A stretch of DNA of 33,842 bases from Candidatus Hydrogenedentota bacterium (GTDB taxonomy: Bacteria > Hydrogenedentota > Hydrogenedentia > Hydrogenedentales > GCA-2746185). Below, in pieces: positions 15,801-23,474 of this stretch (position 1 is the first letter of the stretch; the number at the start of each line of letters is the position of its first letter). The translations under genes and the position numbers were made by a program. Location: contig CANKTP010000021.1 in the NCBI GenBank assembly GCA_947486375.1, forward strand, positions 1-33,842, written 5' to 3'. The notes under the pieces are model-generated. The model was given only the letters and a program-made list of their open reading frames with translations. It was not told where the DNA came from and did not search any database.

Positions 15801-16644
15801 CATTCAGGGCGCGAATGACGTAGTCGCGGTATTTCCATGCGTAGCGGATCGGATAGTCCTGCTCGTGGCCGAAGGTCTCGGCATAGCGGACCAGGTCGAA
15901 CCAATGGCGGGCCCAACGTTCGCCGTATTCCGGGGAGGCGAGCAGGCGGTCGATTACGGTGGCGAAGGCGTCCGGCGATTCGTCCGCGACGAAGGCCTCG
16001 ATGTCCCCGGGCTTCGGGGGAAGCCCCGTGATGTCGAAATAGGCGCGGCGAATCAGGGAATACTTGTCCGTGCCATCTCCCGGTTCGAGACCGGCCTCGT
16101 CGAGCTTGGCAGCGATGAAGCGGTCGACGGGATCGCCGGACCAATTGTCGTATCGCGTGCTCGGCGGCGAGAGCGGCTTGACCGCTTGCCAAGCCCAATG
16201 CCTATCGCGGCGCTGGGCGAGATCGAAGGCCTCGGGCTGGGACGCCGCCGCCGGCGCGGGTTCGTCGGGCCAAGGGGCTCCCATCGCGACCCACTGGGTC
16301 AGCGTGGCGATCTTTTCGGCGGACAACTTCCCGGTTGGGGGCATCTGGATGTCGACGTTGCCGTATCCGGCGAATTCGACGAGATGGCTCTTCCCCGGAT
16401 CCCCGGGTACGAGCGCGGGCCCGCGTGCGCCGCCCTTGAGGGCGGTCGAGATGTGGTCCAAGCGAAGGCCCGACTTCTGGGTTTCGGGGCCGTGGCACTT
16501 GTAACAATTCTCCGCCAGGAGCGGGCGGACTTGCTTCTCGAAAAACTCGAGGGCGGCGTCCTGGGCGTGGACCGCCGCGACGGCGCCGAAAATCGGGCCG
16601 GCAATGGCGCCCAGCAACACCCTCCGGCCCAGCATATGCATCAT
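12844..16644 (-). CDS. PSCyt1-DUF1549-DUF1553 protein with two inserted beta-sandwich domains
   Basis: A 1266-residue exported protein. A signal peptide (about residues 1-27) leads to a Planctomycete cytochrome C domain with haem motif C47-YK-C50-H51. A DUF1549 domain follows (about 165-390), including CARCHDHK at 358-365 and the WFDLVRYAETFGHEQDYP block. The DUF1553 domain starts near residue 985 (PLTARVMANRVWHHLFGKGI) and ends near 1245. Between them lie two related segments beginning VFEDFERGDYANWTSSGTAFG-like (about 459) and VFEDFNSGVYDGWFPSGEAFG-like (about 686). They look like duplicated carbohydrate-binding or GH32-C-like beta sandwiches. ATG 16644 has AGGA 8 nt upstream; an ATG at 16668 lacks one. 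It forms a pair with the DUF1501 gene 11 nt downstream. Electron transfer or polysaccharide handling is inferred. Confidence 0.9.
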   Translation of the reverse strand: MMHMLGRRVLLGAIAGPIFGAVAAVHAQDAALEFFEKQVRPLLAENCYKCHGPETQKSGLRLDHISTALKGGARGPALVPGDPGKSHLVEFAGYGNVDIQMPPTGKLSAEKIATLTQWVAMGAPWPDEPAPAAASQPEAFDLAQRRDRHWAWQAVKPLSPPSTRYDNWSGDPVDRFIAAKLDEAGLEPGDGTDKYSLIRRAYFDITGLPPKPGDIEAFVADESPDAFATVIDRLLASPEYGERWARHWFDLVRYAETFGHEQDYPIRYAWKYRDYVIRALNADVPYDRLVTEHVAGDLIDNPRMHETEGYNESIIGTGFWFMHQATHGPVDVRQDEADRIDNQIDVIGKAFLGMTVACARCHDHKFDAIATKDYYALAGFMQSSRQQFAYLDRHGKIREGVAAMKPLFDEGERVLAGLLRDNADAVAAEVANYLPAVQETMRGEWIPSDGLAMLRPDIVFEDFERGDYANWTSSGTAFGRTPAAGVLPRQATVGGVQGTRFANSFEDGDLSQGKLVSRPFLIERRYIRFLIAGGNMPENAGLRLRVGGEIVRTATGDSTEAFRRDQWDVAEFGGQQGILEIADESPDEGGHVLVDHIVFSEHLFSNAPRRPFDAVAAERTLDPGKLARWVDALQDPGAAKPAHPFFAWSALAAVDPETWDSARAPLLAIPEESMDMAMAATSTYTVFEDFNSGVYDGWFPSGEAFGDAPAAPGEWLEHAVTGVPLTAGAAQSGRMSKKLRGVLRSPTFTIEHDNIHYRMAGEGGQIRLVIENFQLREYNGLLFESTLIDVNTGGQWVWHNQTRDLAKFKGRRAYIELIDDGDGYIAVDEIRFSGADPAESLDFGVLGRILTPDTRSTGDLVQAYAGLASSAMLQAAEGTANAGSLDFLQFLSKNALVDLDDPEGRIAQITTQAAEIDGTLPEPERVLAITDGSPEDENVFIRGSYKTPGDPAPRRFLEAIAGPDQPPIANGSGRLELANDIVDPANPLTARVMANRVWHHLFGKGIVPTLDNFGVLGQPPSHPELLDFLADRFQSGGWSIKRLIRELMLTKTYALSSAPGNELAEQKDPANVWLHRASLRRLEGESIRDTLLAVSGRLDPAFYGESVPAFLSPFMSSNRRPPTSGPMDGANRRSIYQEVRRNFLSPMMLAFDMPIPDTTVGRRNVSNVPAQALILMNDPFVAEQAKAWSELELQAAGLEPRERIDRLFMTAIARHPSDEESEDLHVFLIRQGSEYGLSIEECFDDPRVWADLCHVVFTMKEFIFIR

Positions 16645-16693
16645 CCTGCGATTCCTAGCACCAGTCATTTTATGTTCGAGGCTACAACGCGTC

Positions 16694-16723
16694 ACTATAC
16701 TTCCGGATGGCCGCGCCGCGCAA
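16694..16723 (-). promoter_or_regulatory. Candidate sigma-70 promoter for the DUF1553-DUF1501 pair
   Basis: On the minus strand, TTGCGC (16723-16718), an 18-nt spacer and TATAGT (16699-16694, 5/6 match) lie about 50 nt upstream of the ATG at 16644. The -35 is only 3/6. It sits in the 121-bp gap after the YfhO gene and would give the pair its own transcript. Confidence 0.4.
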
Positions 16724-16765
16724 CGCCCGGGCGTCCGCCGCGAAGGCATTGCGTATCGCATCGTC

Positions 16766-19612
16766 CTACGCGGAGGGGGGCCGCCCGCCGCCTTCGGGCC
16801 TTCCGGGCGACAGGGGTTCCGGACACTCGGCTCCATCGAGATCGGGGGCCGGCTCATCGGCGATGTCGAAGGCGTGGACGGCGCCCGGACCGCGAAGATC
16901 GAGTGCGGATTCATTCCCATCTATCGTGACGGCCAATTCGGAAGTCTCGGGGACACCCGCATCGACTCCGATGTCCCCGCCGGGTTCCGTCGCAAGCGGC
17001 GCCACTCGATCCGCAATGGCGTTGCCCCCGTGCCAAGCCCGGAACACGCATAAAAGAATCGCGATGAGCGTGGCCAAGGCCGTGGCGCCGCTGATGGCGG
17101 CCCCCAACGCGGTCGTGCGCGGCTGGAACGCAAAGCGCACTTCGTGCGTACCCGCATCGAGCTCCACCGCCTTGAAGACTTCGTTGGCCTTGAGCACAGG
17201 CACTTCGACTCCATCGACAAAGGCCGTCCAGCCCGGATACCACGCATCGAGAAAGGTCAGGATTCGGGGGCCGGGAAGATCGGAAATGGTCAATCGCGCC
17301 TCGTTGGCCGAAAAATGGTCGATGCGAATACGCCCGTCTTCGTCCCCGGGATCCACGAGGAGGAAGATGTCCTTGAACTCGAAACGGCCCCTGGCGGGGG
17401 CCTTCACGGATATCCGCGCCTGTGTCCGCCGCATATCCGGAATGGGGACGTGAAACGTCTGCTCGGCCGGGCTTCCGCGCAAGCGGTGACGCAGTCCCCA
17501 CTCGGTCCGGCCGTCCGCGGCGTCGGTAAATCGGGTGTCAAACTGGATGTCGCGCTCCGTGATCACGGTGCAGACAAGAGTGGAATGAAGCGAACCCGCC
17601 GAACCGGCCAGGACGCCGTCCCATTCCGCAGGCACGTCAACATTCAGCGAGTGATTCAGGGTATTGCCGATCCCCGGCCCTTGCATGAGGTCGCGCGCCG
17701 CCGGGATTTCGATCCGCACGGCGTCCGGCGAGACCGCGCTGGGCTCGAGTTGTTCCCGCTCGACAAGCGGAATTGCCGGCGAGGGGGGGCTATCGAGGAA
17801 CACGGTGGTGGCGCTTGGGAAGACCTCGAACTTTCCCGGCAGGGGCGTCAAGCATGCTTGTTTCGCGAGCCAGAAATATCGCTTCAACATGAGGTTGCCG
17901 CGACTATTTTCCGCCGTCGGCTCCCAGTCCGTCACGAGCCGGTGCGATTGTTTGTCGCGGGGCGTGCCGCTGATAATGTCGCGGACCGCGGCAAAATGAA
18001 GGGGGTCGACGCCGTTCATGACGGGGCGGAGCCCGTAGAGGGCGCGGTTGGCGATGGGGTCGGTAAAGCGCCGGTTCGTTTCCGGGAACCCGAGATCGTC
18101 GCGCAGGGGCGCGGGCCCGCCCTTGTAGTCCTTTATCATCCAAGGTACATAGTGCCGGTTCCAAGCCCAAGTCTCGGCGAAGAAGAGGGCGGGAAGGGCG
18201 AGGAGCGCGACGGCGCCCCACCGGCGGTGCATGGGCAGGACGGTAAGCAGCAGCATTAGGGCAAGGGCGGCGAGGGGCAGGTAGATCACCGCCATCCCGA
18301 TGGGGAGGAAGAATTTGGGAAAGACCCACCCGTACAGGGGCACGAGGGCGGCGGCGGCCACGTAGACGAGGAGGGCGGCGCGGACGGTCTTGGCCTTTGC
18401 GGACATGCCGGGGCGGAGAAACGAGTCGACGCCGAGGCCTGCCAAGAGCCCCAAGGGCAGCATGGCGAAATCGAAACCGCGCGAGTAGGCCGAGGAAGTG
18501 AATGGGGTAAGCACATTGACCAGCAAGGCGATGGGAAAGGGCGGGCCAAACCCGCAATCGACGAGGGCGTAGCCCATCAACCCAAAAAGGACAATGTGGC
18601 GCTTGCTCGAATGAAAGAGCCCTGCCGCGGCGAGGAGAAACGCGGTGACGCCGGCCCCACGGAGGGTCTCGACCTCGTAGCTCATGCCGGTGAAGACGAC
18701 GGCGCTCTGGTACAGGCGGGTGATGGTCCACTTCATGAGGTCGGAGTACATGGGGACTGCGGCGCCCTTTTGGCGGGCGGAGAAAGCGGCCAATTCGGTG
18801 GTGGGCAGGAGGAGCACGGCGGCGGCGCACACGGCGACGGCGAAGAACAGGAGGAAGAGGGCGCATTCGCCGGCGAAGCGGCGCGTGGGGAGGCGACGTG
18901 GGCCGAGCACGGGTTCCTCGACGAAGAGGATACGGTAGAAGAGGACGTAGATCCCGATGGTGACGCCCATGTAGTTCACGATCTGGAGAAAGCCGCCGAG
19001 AATGGATGTGCCGAAGACGAGGCCCGCGGCGAGGACCAGCGCCGCCTTGATCGAGGCCCTGCGCGCGTCCATCGCGTGCTTCAGGAGGAGCAGGATGAGG
19101 GGGAGCCAGGCCAGCGTGTAGAAGAAGTGATACTCGGCGGCGCGGCGGACGATGAGGGCGCTGCAAATCCAAACGAGGGCGGCGGTCAGGGCACCGGCAA
19201 AGGAGAGCTTGTGGGCGCGGGCGAGCAGGAAAGTAAACGCGCCCATCAGGAGTAGGTGAATCCCGGCGAAGACAATGAGGCTTTCCGCGGTCGCCTGCGG
19301 GCTGATGGTCCCGAGGGAGACACTGCGCAAGACGTTCCATGGATAGAACACGAAGGCCTGGGGATTCGCGCCGTTCGGGAGGCCGCAGTAGACCAGCGGG
19401 TTCCACAGGGGCCATTCCGAGTGGGCCAGGCAATAGTCGAGGTAGAACGTGATGGGGCCGTAGTAGCGGTAGATGTCGTAGCGCCCCGATATCTCGCCGG
19501 GAAGTGCCGACCAGACCGATTCGAAGGTGGCGGCAAGCGCGCCGATAAGCAGCAGGAGGCAACACGATAGGCCGGCGGCCGCCCGGGCGGCCGCGCGCGG
19601 TTTCCCGGGCAT
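16766..19612 (-). CDS. YfhO-family polytopic membrane protein
   Basis: A 948-residue integral membrane protein. About a dozen hydrophobic spans lie in residues 10-500. The first extracytoplasmic loop contains SGRYDIYRYYGPITFYLDYC and WPLWNPLVYCGLPNGANPQA, the usual opening of YfhO proteins. Residues 789-831 hold the YfhO hallmark DAWYPGWTAFVDGVEV followed by 'KAVELDAGTHEVRFAFQP' and a last membrane span. YfhO proteins resemble GT-C glycosyltransferases and are implicated in glycosylating surface polymers with lipid-linked sugars. A 76-residue acidic/proline-rich tail after the last span is unusual. The start overlaps the upstream methyltransferase stop by one base (TGATG), and a GT2 that probably makes a lipid-linked sugar lies before it. 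The three likely form one surface-glycan operon. Confidence 0.85.
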   Translation of the reverse strand: MPGKPRAAARAAAGLSCCLLLLIGALAATFESVWSALPGEISGRYDIYRYYGPITFYLDYCLAHSEWPLWNPLVYCGLPNGANPQAFVFYPWNVLRSVSLGTISPQATAESLIVFAGIHLLLMGAFTFLLARAHKLSFAGALTAALVWICSALIVRRAAEYHFFYTLAWLPLILLLLKHAMDARRASIKAALVLAAGLVFGTSILGGFLQIVNYMGVTIGIYVLFYRILFVEEPVLGPRRLPTRRFAGECALFLLFFAVAVCAAAVLLLPTTELAAFSARQKGAAVPMYSDLMKWTITRLYQSAVVFTGMSYEVETLRGAGVTAFLLAAAGLFHSSKRHIVLFGLMGYALVDCGFGPPFPIALLVNVLTPFTSSAYSRGFDFAMLPLGLLAGLGVDSFLRPGMSAKAKTVRAALLVYVAAAALVPLYGWVFPKFFLPIGMAVIYLPLAALALMLLLTVLPMHRRWGAVALLALPALFFAETWAWNRHYVPWMIKDYKGGPAPLRDDLGFPETNRRFTDPIANRALYGLRPVMNGVDPLHFAAVRDIISGTPRDKQSHRLVTDWEPTAENSRGNLMLKRYFWLAKQACLTPLPGKFEVFPSATTVFLDSPPSPAIPLVEREQLEPSAVSPDAVRIEIPAARDLMQGPGIGNTLNHSLNVDVPAEWDGVLAGSAGSLHSTLVCTVITERDIQFDTRFTDAADGRTEWGLRHRLRGSPAEQTFHVPIPDMRRTQARISVKAPARGRFEFKDIFLLVDPGDEDGRIRIDHFSANEARLTISDLPGPRILTFLDAWYPGWTAFVDGVEVPVLKANEVFKAVELDAGTHEVRFAFQPRTTALGAAISGATALATLIAILLCVFRAWHGGNAIADRVAPLATEPGGDIGVDAGVPETSELAVTIDGNESALDLRGPGAVHAFDIADEPAPDLDGAECPEPLSPGRPEGGGRPPSA

Positions 19613-20484
19613 CAGGTGGCCTCTGCGGCGCGAGGCTTAGGGGCGCGGGACTTGCGGGCGTAGACGGTCATGAGGTCGAAGGTGTTCATGGGAAAGGCGA
19701 AGTTTAGCATGCCCGCGCGGCGAAGCGCCCGGTAAATCCACGCGGTGCGCCGCGTGGGCGGGTGCCCGAGCAAGCGGTAAGCGACGGCGTCGGCGCCGCG
19801 CCAGAACGGATAGTAGTGGATCGCGATTTCGTCGAAGCCGAGGCCTTCGAGCAGGGTCTTCATCGAGCGTGCCGTGAAATAGTGTAGATGCGTGGGGGGA
19901 TGGATGAGCCGCCACTTGGCGCCGCGCCATCGCGCCATTGCCGAGCCGATATCGCCGGTGCTGAGGGCGAGGGTGCCGCCGGGTTTGAGTTGGCCGGCGG
20001 CGCGCTCGAGGAAGGCCCCCGGGGCGGCGAGGTGCTCGATGGTGTCCCAGAGACACACGATGTCCTGTCCGCCGGGAACGTCGTCGCGGAGGTAGTCGAT
20101 GGCCACGGCGTTCACGTCGAACGTGCGGCGGGCATAGTCCACGGCATGATCCGAGATGTCGCAGCCGGCCGCCTCGAAGCGCTCGCGGGCGAGGTGGAGA
20201 AAGTTTCCGTAGGCCGTGCCGATTTCCCAGAGTGTCCCGCCGGCGGGATGGCGGGCGCTGAGCTCGCGCAACCGGGCGCGGAAATTCCGGCGGAGGGCGG
20301 CGGCCTCCTTCTCGTAGTCGAGGTATTCCTCGCCGCGGAAGTATCCCTCGGCGTAGAGGGCCCTTAGCGCCTCATCCGAGAGTTCCATGTCTGCCCAGAC
20401 GTGGGTGCATGCGATGCAGCGCTTGAGCCCCGGCAAATGATCGGCGGCCTGCAAGCCGCCGCAGCAAACGCACCCTTGGCTCAT
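19612..20484 (-). CDS. Class I SAM-dependent methyltransferase with N-terminal zinc-ribbon-like cysteines
   Basis: A 290-residue methyltransferase. The N-terminus has five cysteines (C5, C7, C8, C23, C26), a probable small metal site. SAM motif I is LWEIGTAYGNFL (85-96), followed by 'CDISDHAVDYARRTF' and the post-motif 'DIVCLWDTIEHLAAPGAFLE'. This arrangement is common in methyltransferases found in glycan and lipid gene clusters (Methyltransf_23 type). The ATG at 20484 overlaps the GT2 stop as ATGA, and its own stop overlaps the YfhO start as TGATG. This shows tight coupling in a three-gene operon. The acceptor is unknown; a sugar or a polyprenyl-linked glycan is plausible from context. A much longer open reading upstream overlaps the GT2 gene and is not coding. 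Confidence 0.88.
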   Translation of the reverse strand: MSQGCVCCGGLQAADHLPGLKRCIACTHVWADMELSDEALRALYAEGYFRGEEYLDYEKEAAALRRNFRARLRELSARHPAGGTLWEIGTAYGNFLHLARERFEAAGCDISDHAVDYARRTFDVNAVAIDYLRDDVPGGQDIVCLWDTIEHLAAPGAFLERAAGQLKPGGTLALSTGDIGSAMARWRGAKWRLIHPPTHLHYFTARSMKTLLEGLGFDEIAIHYYPFWRGADAVAYRLLGHPPTRRTAWIYRALRRAGMLNFAFPMNTFDLMTVYARKSRAPKPRAAEAT

Positions 20485-21437
20485 TCGACCGGGTCCCGGG
20501 ATCCCCGGGGCTTGCGCAGGATATACACGGGGCGCTGTTTTTGTTCCGTGTACGTGCGGGCGAGATACTCGCTTGCGATGCCTATCGCGAAAAGTTGGGC
20601 GCTCCCCAGGAGCATCATGACCAGCAGGGTGCTGGCCCATCCGGGCGTGAGGGCGATCCCGGCATAGTAGGCGCCGAGCACGAAGACGCTGTAGCATCCC
20701 GCGATGACAATGACCGCGAGCGCGAGCACGAACGAAAGCCGGAGCGGACGCACGGAGAAACTGGTGAGTCCGTCGAAGGCGAGGCGGGCCATCTTGACGA
20801 GGCTGTACTTGGTCTTTCCGGAGAGGCGGGCGACGGGATCGTATTCCACGTACACGCGATTGAAGCCGATCCAATGCACCAAGCCCCTCACGAAGCGCAC
20901 GTGCTCGGGCAGATTGTTCAGCGCGTCGACGGCCTGGCGATCCATCAACCGGAAATCGGCGGCCCCGCTGGGCAATTCGATGTCGGCCAGGAGGCTGAGC
21001 ACCCGGTAGAATCCGCGCGAGGTCACCCCCTTGACGATTCCGTCGTCCGGCGAGGACCGGCGCAGGGTTTGGACGATGTCCGCCCCCTCGCGCCAGCGGC
21101 GAATAAGTTCTGGGAGCAGTTCGGGGGGGTGCTGTCCGTCGGCATCCATGCAGATTACCGCCCCCGAGGCGCGGGCCGCCTCCAGCCCGGCGCAAAGCGC
21201 CGCCATGTGCCCGAAATTTCTAGAAAAATGAAGGGCGCGCACGCGGGGTTCGGCTGCGGCCAACGAGTCCAAGACCGCCTCGGTCCCGTCCACGCTGCCG
21301 TCATTGACCCAGATGATTTCGAACCCGTCCTTGACGGGGGCCATCGTTTCGAGGAGCCGGGAAGTCACGGCCGCGACGTTCCCCGCTTCGTTGTAGGCCG
21401 GGAGAATGATCGAGAAGGTGGGCGTCGATTTGTCCAT
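20481..21437 (-). CDS. GT2 glycosyltransferase (polyprenyl-phosphate sugar transferase type)
   Basis: A 318-residue inverting glycosyltransferase. FSIILPAYNEAGNV opens the GT-A fold, VNDGSVDGT follows, and D98-A-D100 (CMDADGQHP) is the metal-binding DxD. Two membrane spans at about 232-290 close the protein, as in GtrB/ArnC/DPM1-like enzymes that load a sugar onto undecaprenyl phosphate at the inner face of the membrane. ATG 21437 gives the standard N-terminus. A longer reading from 21554 is rejected because the best promoter -10 box overlaps that codon. The gene heads an operon with a methyltransferase (4-nt overlap) and YfhO, suggesting that it provides the lipid-linked donor for surface glycosylation. 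Sugar identity is unknown. Confidence 0.9.
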   Translation of the reverse strand: MDKSTPTFSIILPAYNEAGNVAAVTSRLLETMAPVKDGFEIIWVNDGSVDGTEAVLDSLAAAEPRVRALHFSRNFGHMAALCAGLEAARASGAVICMDADGQHPPELLPELIRRWREGADIVQTLRRSSPDDGIVKGVTSRGFYRVLSLLADIELPSGAADFRLMDRQAVDALNNLPEHVRFVRGLVHWIGFNRVYVEYDPVARLSGKTKYSLVKMARLAFDGLTSFSVRPLRLSFVLALAVIVIAGCYSVFVLGAYYAGIALTPGWASTLLVMMLLGSAQLFAIGIASEYLARTYTEQKQRPVYILRKPRGSRDPVE

Positions 21438-21549
21438 GAAGCAAGCGCGGCCCGGGGTCGGGCGCGAAACCCCCTTGGGTTCGGGTTCGCCGCAGGCGGC
21501 TGTGGCATGCGGGTCGTCGCCCCGATTGCACGCTCCGGGGATGACGTCA

Positions 21550-21579
21550 AGCATAGGGGAGGTCCCGAGACAGAATCAA
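21550..21579 (-). promoter_or_regulatory. Candidate sigma-70 promoter for the GT2-methyltransferase-YfhO operon
   Basis: On the minus strand, TTGATT (21579-21574), an 18-nt spacer and TATGCT (21555-21550) each match consensus at 4/6. Transcription would start near 21544, giving a leader of about 105 nt before the ATG at 21437 and excluding the upstream ATG at 21554. Confidence 0.4.
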
Positions 21580-21660
21580 CCGCAACGGTGCGGGGAAGAC
21601 CGCAGTCCGGACGCGGCGCGGTTTTTGTTAGAGTACGGGTTCGAAGGAGCACGCCGACCG

Positions 21661-23010
21661 ATGCCGAATCCCCCATACCGCACCGCGCCCGAAGCCATCG
21701 AATCCATGCCGTCCGGCATCCCGTACATCATCTCGAACGAGTGCGCGGAACGATTCAGTTTCTACGGGATGCGGACGATCTTGACGGTGTTCATGACGCA
21801 GTACCTCGTGGACCGCGAGGGCAACCTCGCCGTCATGGGCGACACCGAGGCGACCCAGAACTATCACACCTTCGTGTGGGCCGCCTATCTCTTCCCGGTC
21901 CTGGGCTCGTTGATCTCGGATGCCCTCTGGGGCAAGTACAAGACGATCATGATACTGTCGTTCTTCTACGTGATCGGCCATTTCGTGCTGGCCATCGACG
22001 ACACCCGCCTCGGGTTGGCAGCCGGCCTCACGTTGATCGCGATCGGCGCGGGGGGCATCAAGCCCTGCGTGTCCGCGCATGTTGGCGATCAATTCGGATC
22101 GCGGAACGAAGGGCTCCTGCCGAAGGTGTACGCCTGGTTTTACTTCTCGATCAATCTCGGGGCGATGGCGTCCACGCTGTTGACCCCCTGGCTGCTGGAA
22201 CATTACGGACCGCCGGTCGCGTTCGCCGTCCCGGGCCTCCTCATGATCGTGGCCACCGCCGCGTTCTGGATGGGCCGCCACAAGTTCGCCCACATTTCCC
22301 CCGCCGGCATGGGGGCCGTGCGCGACATGGTGCGTGGCGAGGGATTGGCCGCGATCAGGAAACTCGGCGTCATTTACTTGTTCATCGCCATGTTCTGGGC
22401 GCTCTTCGAGCAAACGGGCTCCCGTTGGGTCCTTCAGGCGCAACACATGGACCTCGAGCTTTTCGGAATCGTCTGGAACGAATCCCAGGTGCAAGCGGCA
22501 AACCCCTTCTTCATCCTCGTGCTGATTCCGGTCTTCACCTACGGCGTGTATCCCCTGCTCGGGCGGTTCTTCCGGCTTACAGAGATGCGGAAGATCGCGA
22601 TCGGCATGTTCCTCACGGTCGTGCCGTTTCTCATCTCCGCGTGGATCGATGCGCGGATCGCCGGGGGCGGGCATCCCAGCATCGGTTGGCAACTATTTTC
22701 CTACCTGCTACTCACCTCGGCCGAAGTCATGGTCTCGATCACCGGCCTCGAGTTTTCCTACACCCAGGCCCCGCGAAAGATGAAGTCCTTCATCATGGCC
22801 CTCTTCTTTCTCAGCATCTCGCTCGGCAACGGGTTCACCGCCGTATTCAACAAACTTATCCGGACCGACGGCGGCGAGGACACGATGGACGGGGTGACGT
22901 ATTACCTCACCTTCGCCGGGTTGATGTTCGTTTCCGCCGTCATGTTCTCGATCTATGCCCGATTCTACAAGGGAAAACGCTATCTCCAGGAAGAAGCGGC
23001 GCCCGCCTGA
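21661..23010 (+). CDS. POT/PTR2-family proton-coupled peptide transporter
   Basis: A 449-residue MFS-type membrane protein that imports di- and tripeptides with protons. The first helix carries the family motif E27-x-x-E30-R31-F32 (NECAERFSFYGMR). Further family segments are 'GGIKPCVSAHVGDQFG' and 'YAWFYFSINLGAM' (the PTR2 signature FYxxINxG), and 'WALFEQTGSRWVLQA' in the second half. ATG 21661 is preceded by AAGGAG with an 11-nt spacer, slightly long. It is divergent from the GT2 operon, with 223 bp between the two starts. A peptide importer fits with the leucyl aminopeptidase elsewhere in the window, but the two genes are far apart and on opposite strands. I see no terminator after it. Confidence 0.92.
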   Translation: MPNPPYRTAPEAIESMPSGIPYIISNECAERFSFYGMRTILTVFMTQYLVDREGNLAVMGDTEATQNYHTFVWAAYLFPVLGSLISDALWGKYKTIMILSFFYVIGHFVLAIDDTRLGLAAGLTLIAIGAGGIKPCVSAHVGDQFGSRNEGLLPKVYAWFYFSINLGAMASTLLTPWLLEHYGPPVAFAVPGLLMIVATAAFWMGRHKFAHISPAGMGAVRDMVRGEGLAAIRKLGVIYLFIAMFWALFEQTGSRWVLQAQHMDLELFGIVWNESQVQAANPFFILVLIPVFTYGVYPLLGRFFRLTEMRKIAIGMFLTVVPFLISAWIDARIAGGGHPSIGWQLFSYLLLTSAEVMVSITGLEFSYTQAPRKMKSFIMALFFLSISLGNGFTAVFNKLIRTDGGEDTMDGVTYYLTFAGLMFVSAVMFSIYARFYKGKRYLQEEAAPA

Positions 23011-23077
23011 CGGAAGCCCCGCGCCACGGGATGCGGACTAGCGGCTCGTCGGACTTTGCAGTGCGTGAAGATTTTTC

Positions 23078-23106
23078 TTGACGGATCGGCGGTCGTTGTT
23101 TACACA
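23078..23106 (+). promoter_or_regulatory. Sigma-70-like promoter before the transposase scrap
   Basis: TTGACG (23078-23083, 5/6), exactly 17 nt, then TACACA (23101-23106, 4/6). It ends 6 nt before the ATG of the transposase remnant, so it probably belongs to the insertion sequence. It could read outward to the truncated GH2-like gene downstream. Confidence 0.5.
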
Positions 23107-23112
23107 TGGCGC

Positions 23113-23241
23113 ATGAGCACGCGCTTCGTGTCCGTCGACCGTAATCAAGGGCTGCTGTTGCCTCCTTATCTCCGGGATTGGGTCCCCCGAGGACGACTTG
23201 GGGCGGCGCCGAGCCCCGTTCCATGTGGATTTGCGGCGTAG
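23113..23241 (+). pseudogene. Transposase N-terminal fragment (IS1182/DUF772-like)
   Basis: A 42-residue reading, MSTRFVSVDRNQGLLLPPYL then RDWVPRGRLG, matches the very conserved start of IS1182/IS5-like transposases (F-x-x-x-DRxQxLLLPPxLRDWVPExHL). After RGRL the similarity stops, and a TAG follows at 23239. The normal protein is more than 400 residues, so only the first 30 or so remain. A good promoter lies just upstream. The rest of the element is not in this window. It lies immediately before a gene that has lost its 5' end, so an insertion followed by deletion probably removed both. Family assignment is from motif recall. Confidence 0.7.
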
Positions 23242-23474
23242 GCGAACACTAAAACGATACAAAGTCCGACAAACTGCGAGTCCATCCAGGAGCGACGGCA
23301 GCAATACCTCCCAGGACGCAATGAGGCGTGCCGGTTGCGGCGCGTGAATTTTCGCCGTGCGGCCAGTACCGCCCCATTTGATCGAGGAGTCCCGTCCCGG
23401 CGATACTGTTCGCGAGCAAACAGCCTCGTGCAGCCCCCGTATACAACCCCATCCTGGACCCGGGTTCCCCGAAA
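23242..23474. other. Gap with no recognisable gene between the IS scrap and the truncated GH2-like gene
   Basis: Neither strand gives a protein I recognise. Short open readings exist on both strands but show no family motifs or ribosome sites. The frame of the downstream GH2-like gene is open back to a TGA at 23379, so 23382-23474 may still be coding remnant. No GH2 sugar-binding domain is visible in any frame. Confidence 0.4.

Noticed and set aside
13909-16929. Open reading of 1006 codons on the plus strand opposite the DUF1553 gene
   Set aside because: It has no domain motifs, low-complexity Gly/Val/Glu-rich content and no ribosome site. It is an antisense shadow of a GC-rich gene with strong third-position bias.
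20485-21195. N-terminal extension of the methyltransferase
   Set aside because: It overlaps the GT2 gene out of frame. The ATGA overlap at 20481-20484 and the conserved cysteine N-terminus fix the start.
20541-23081. Open reading of 846 codons on the plus strand over the GT2 and POT genes
   Set aside because: It is antisense to GT2 and out of frame with POT, rich in His/Arg/Asp, and has no recognisable family.
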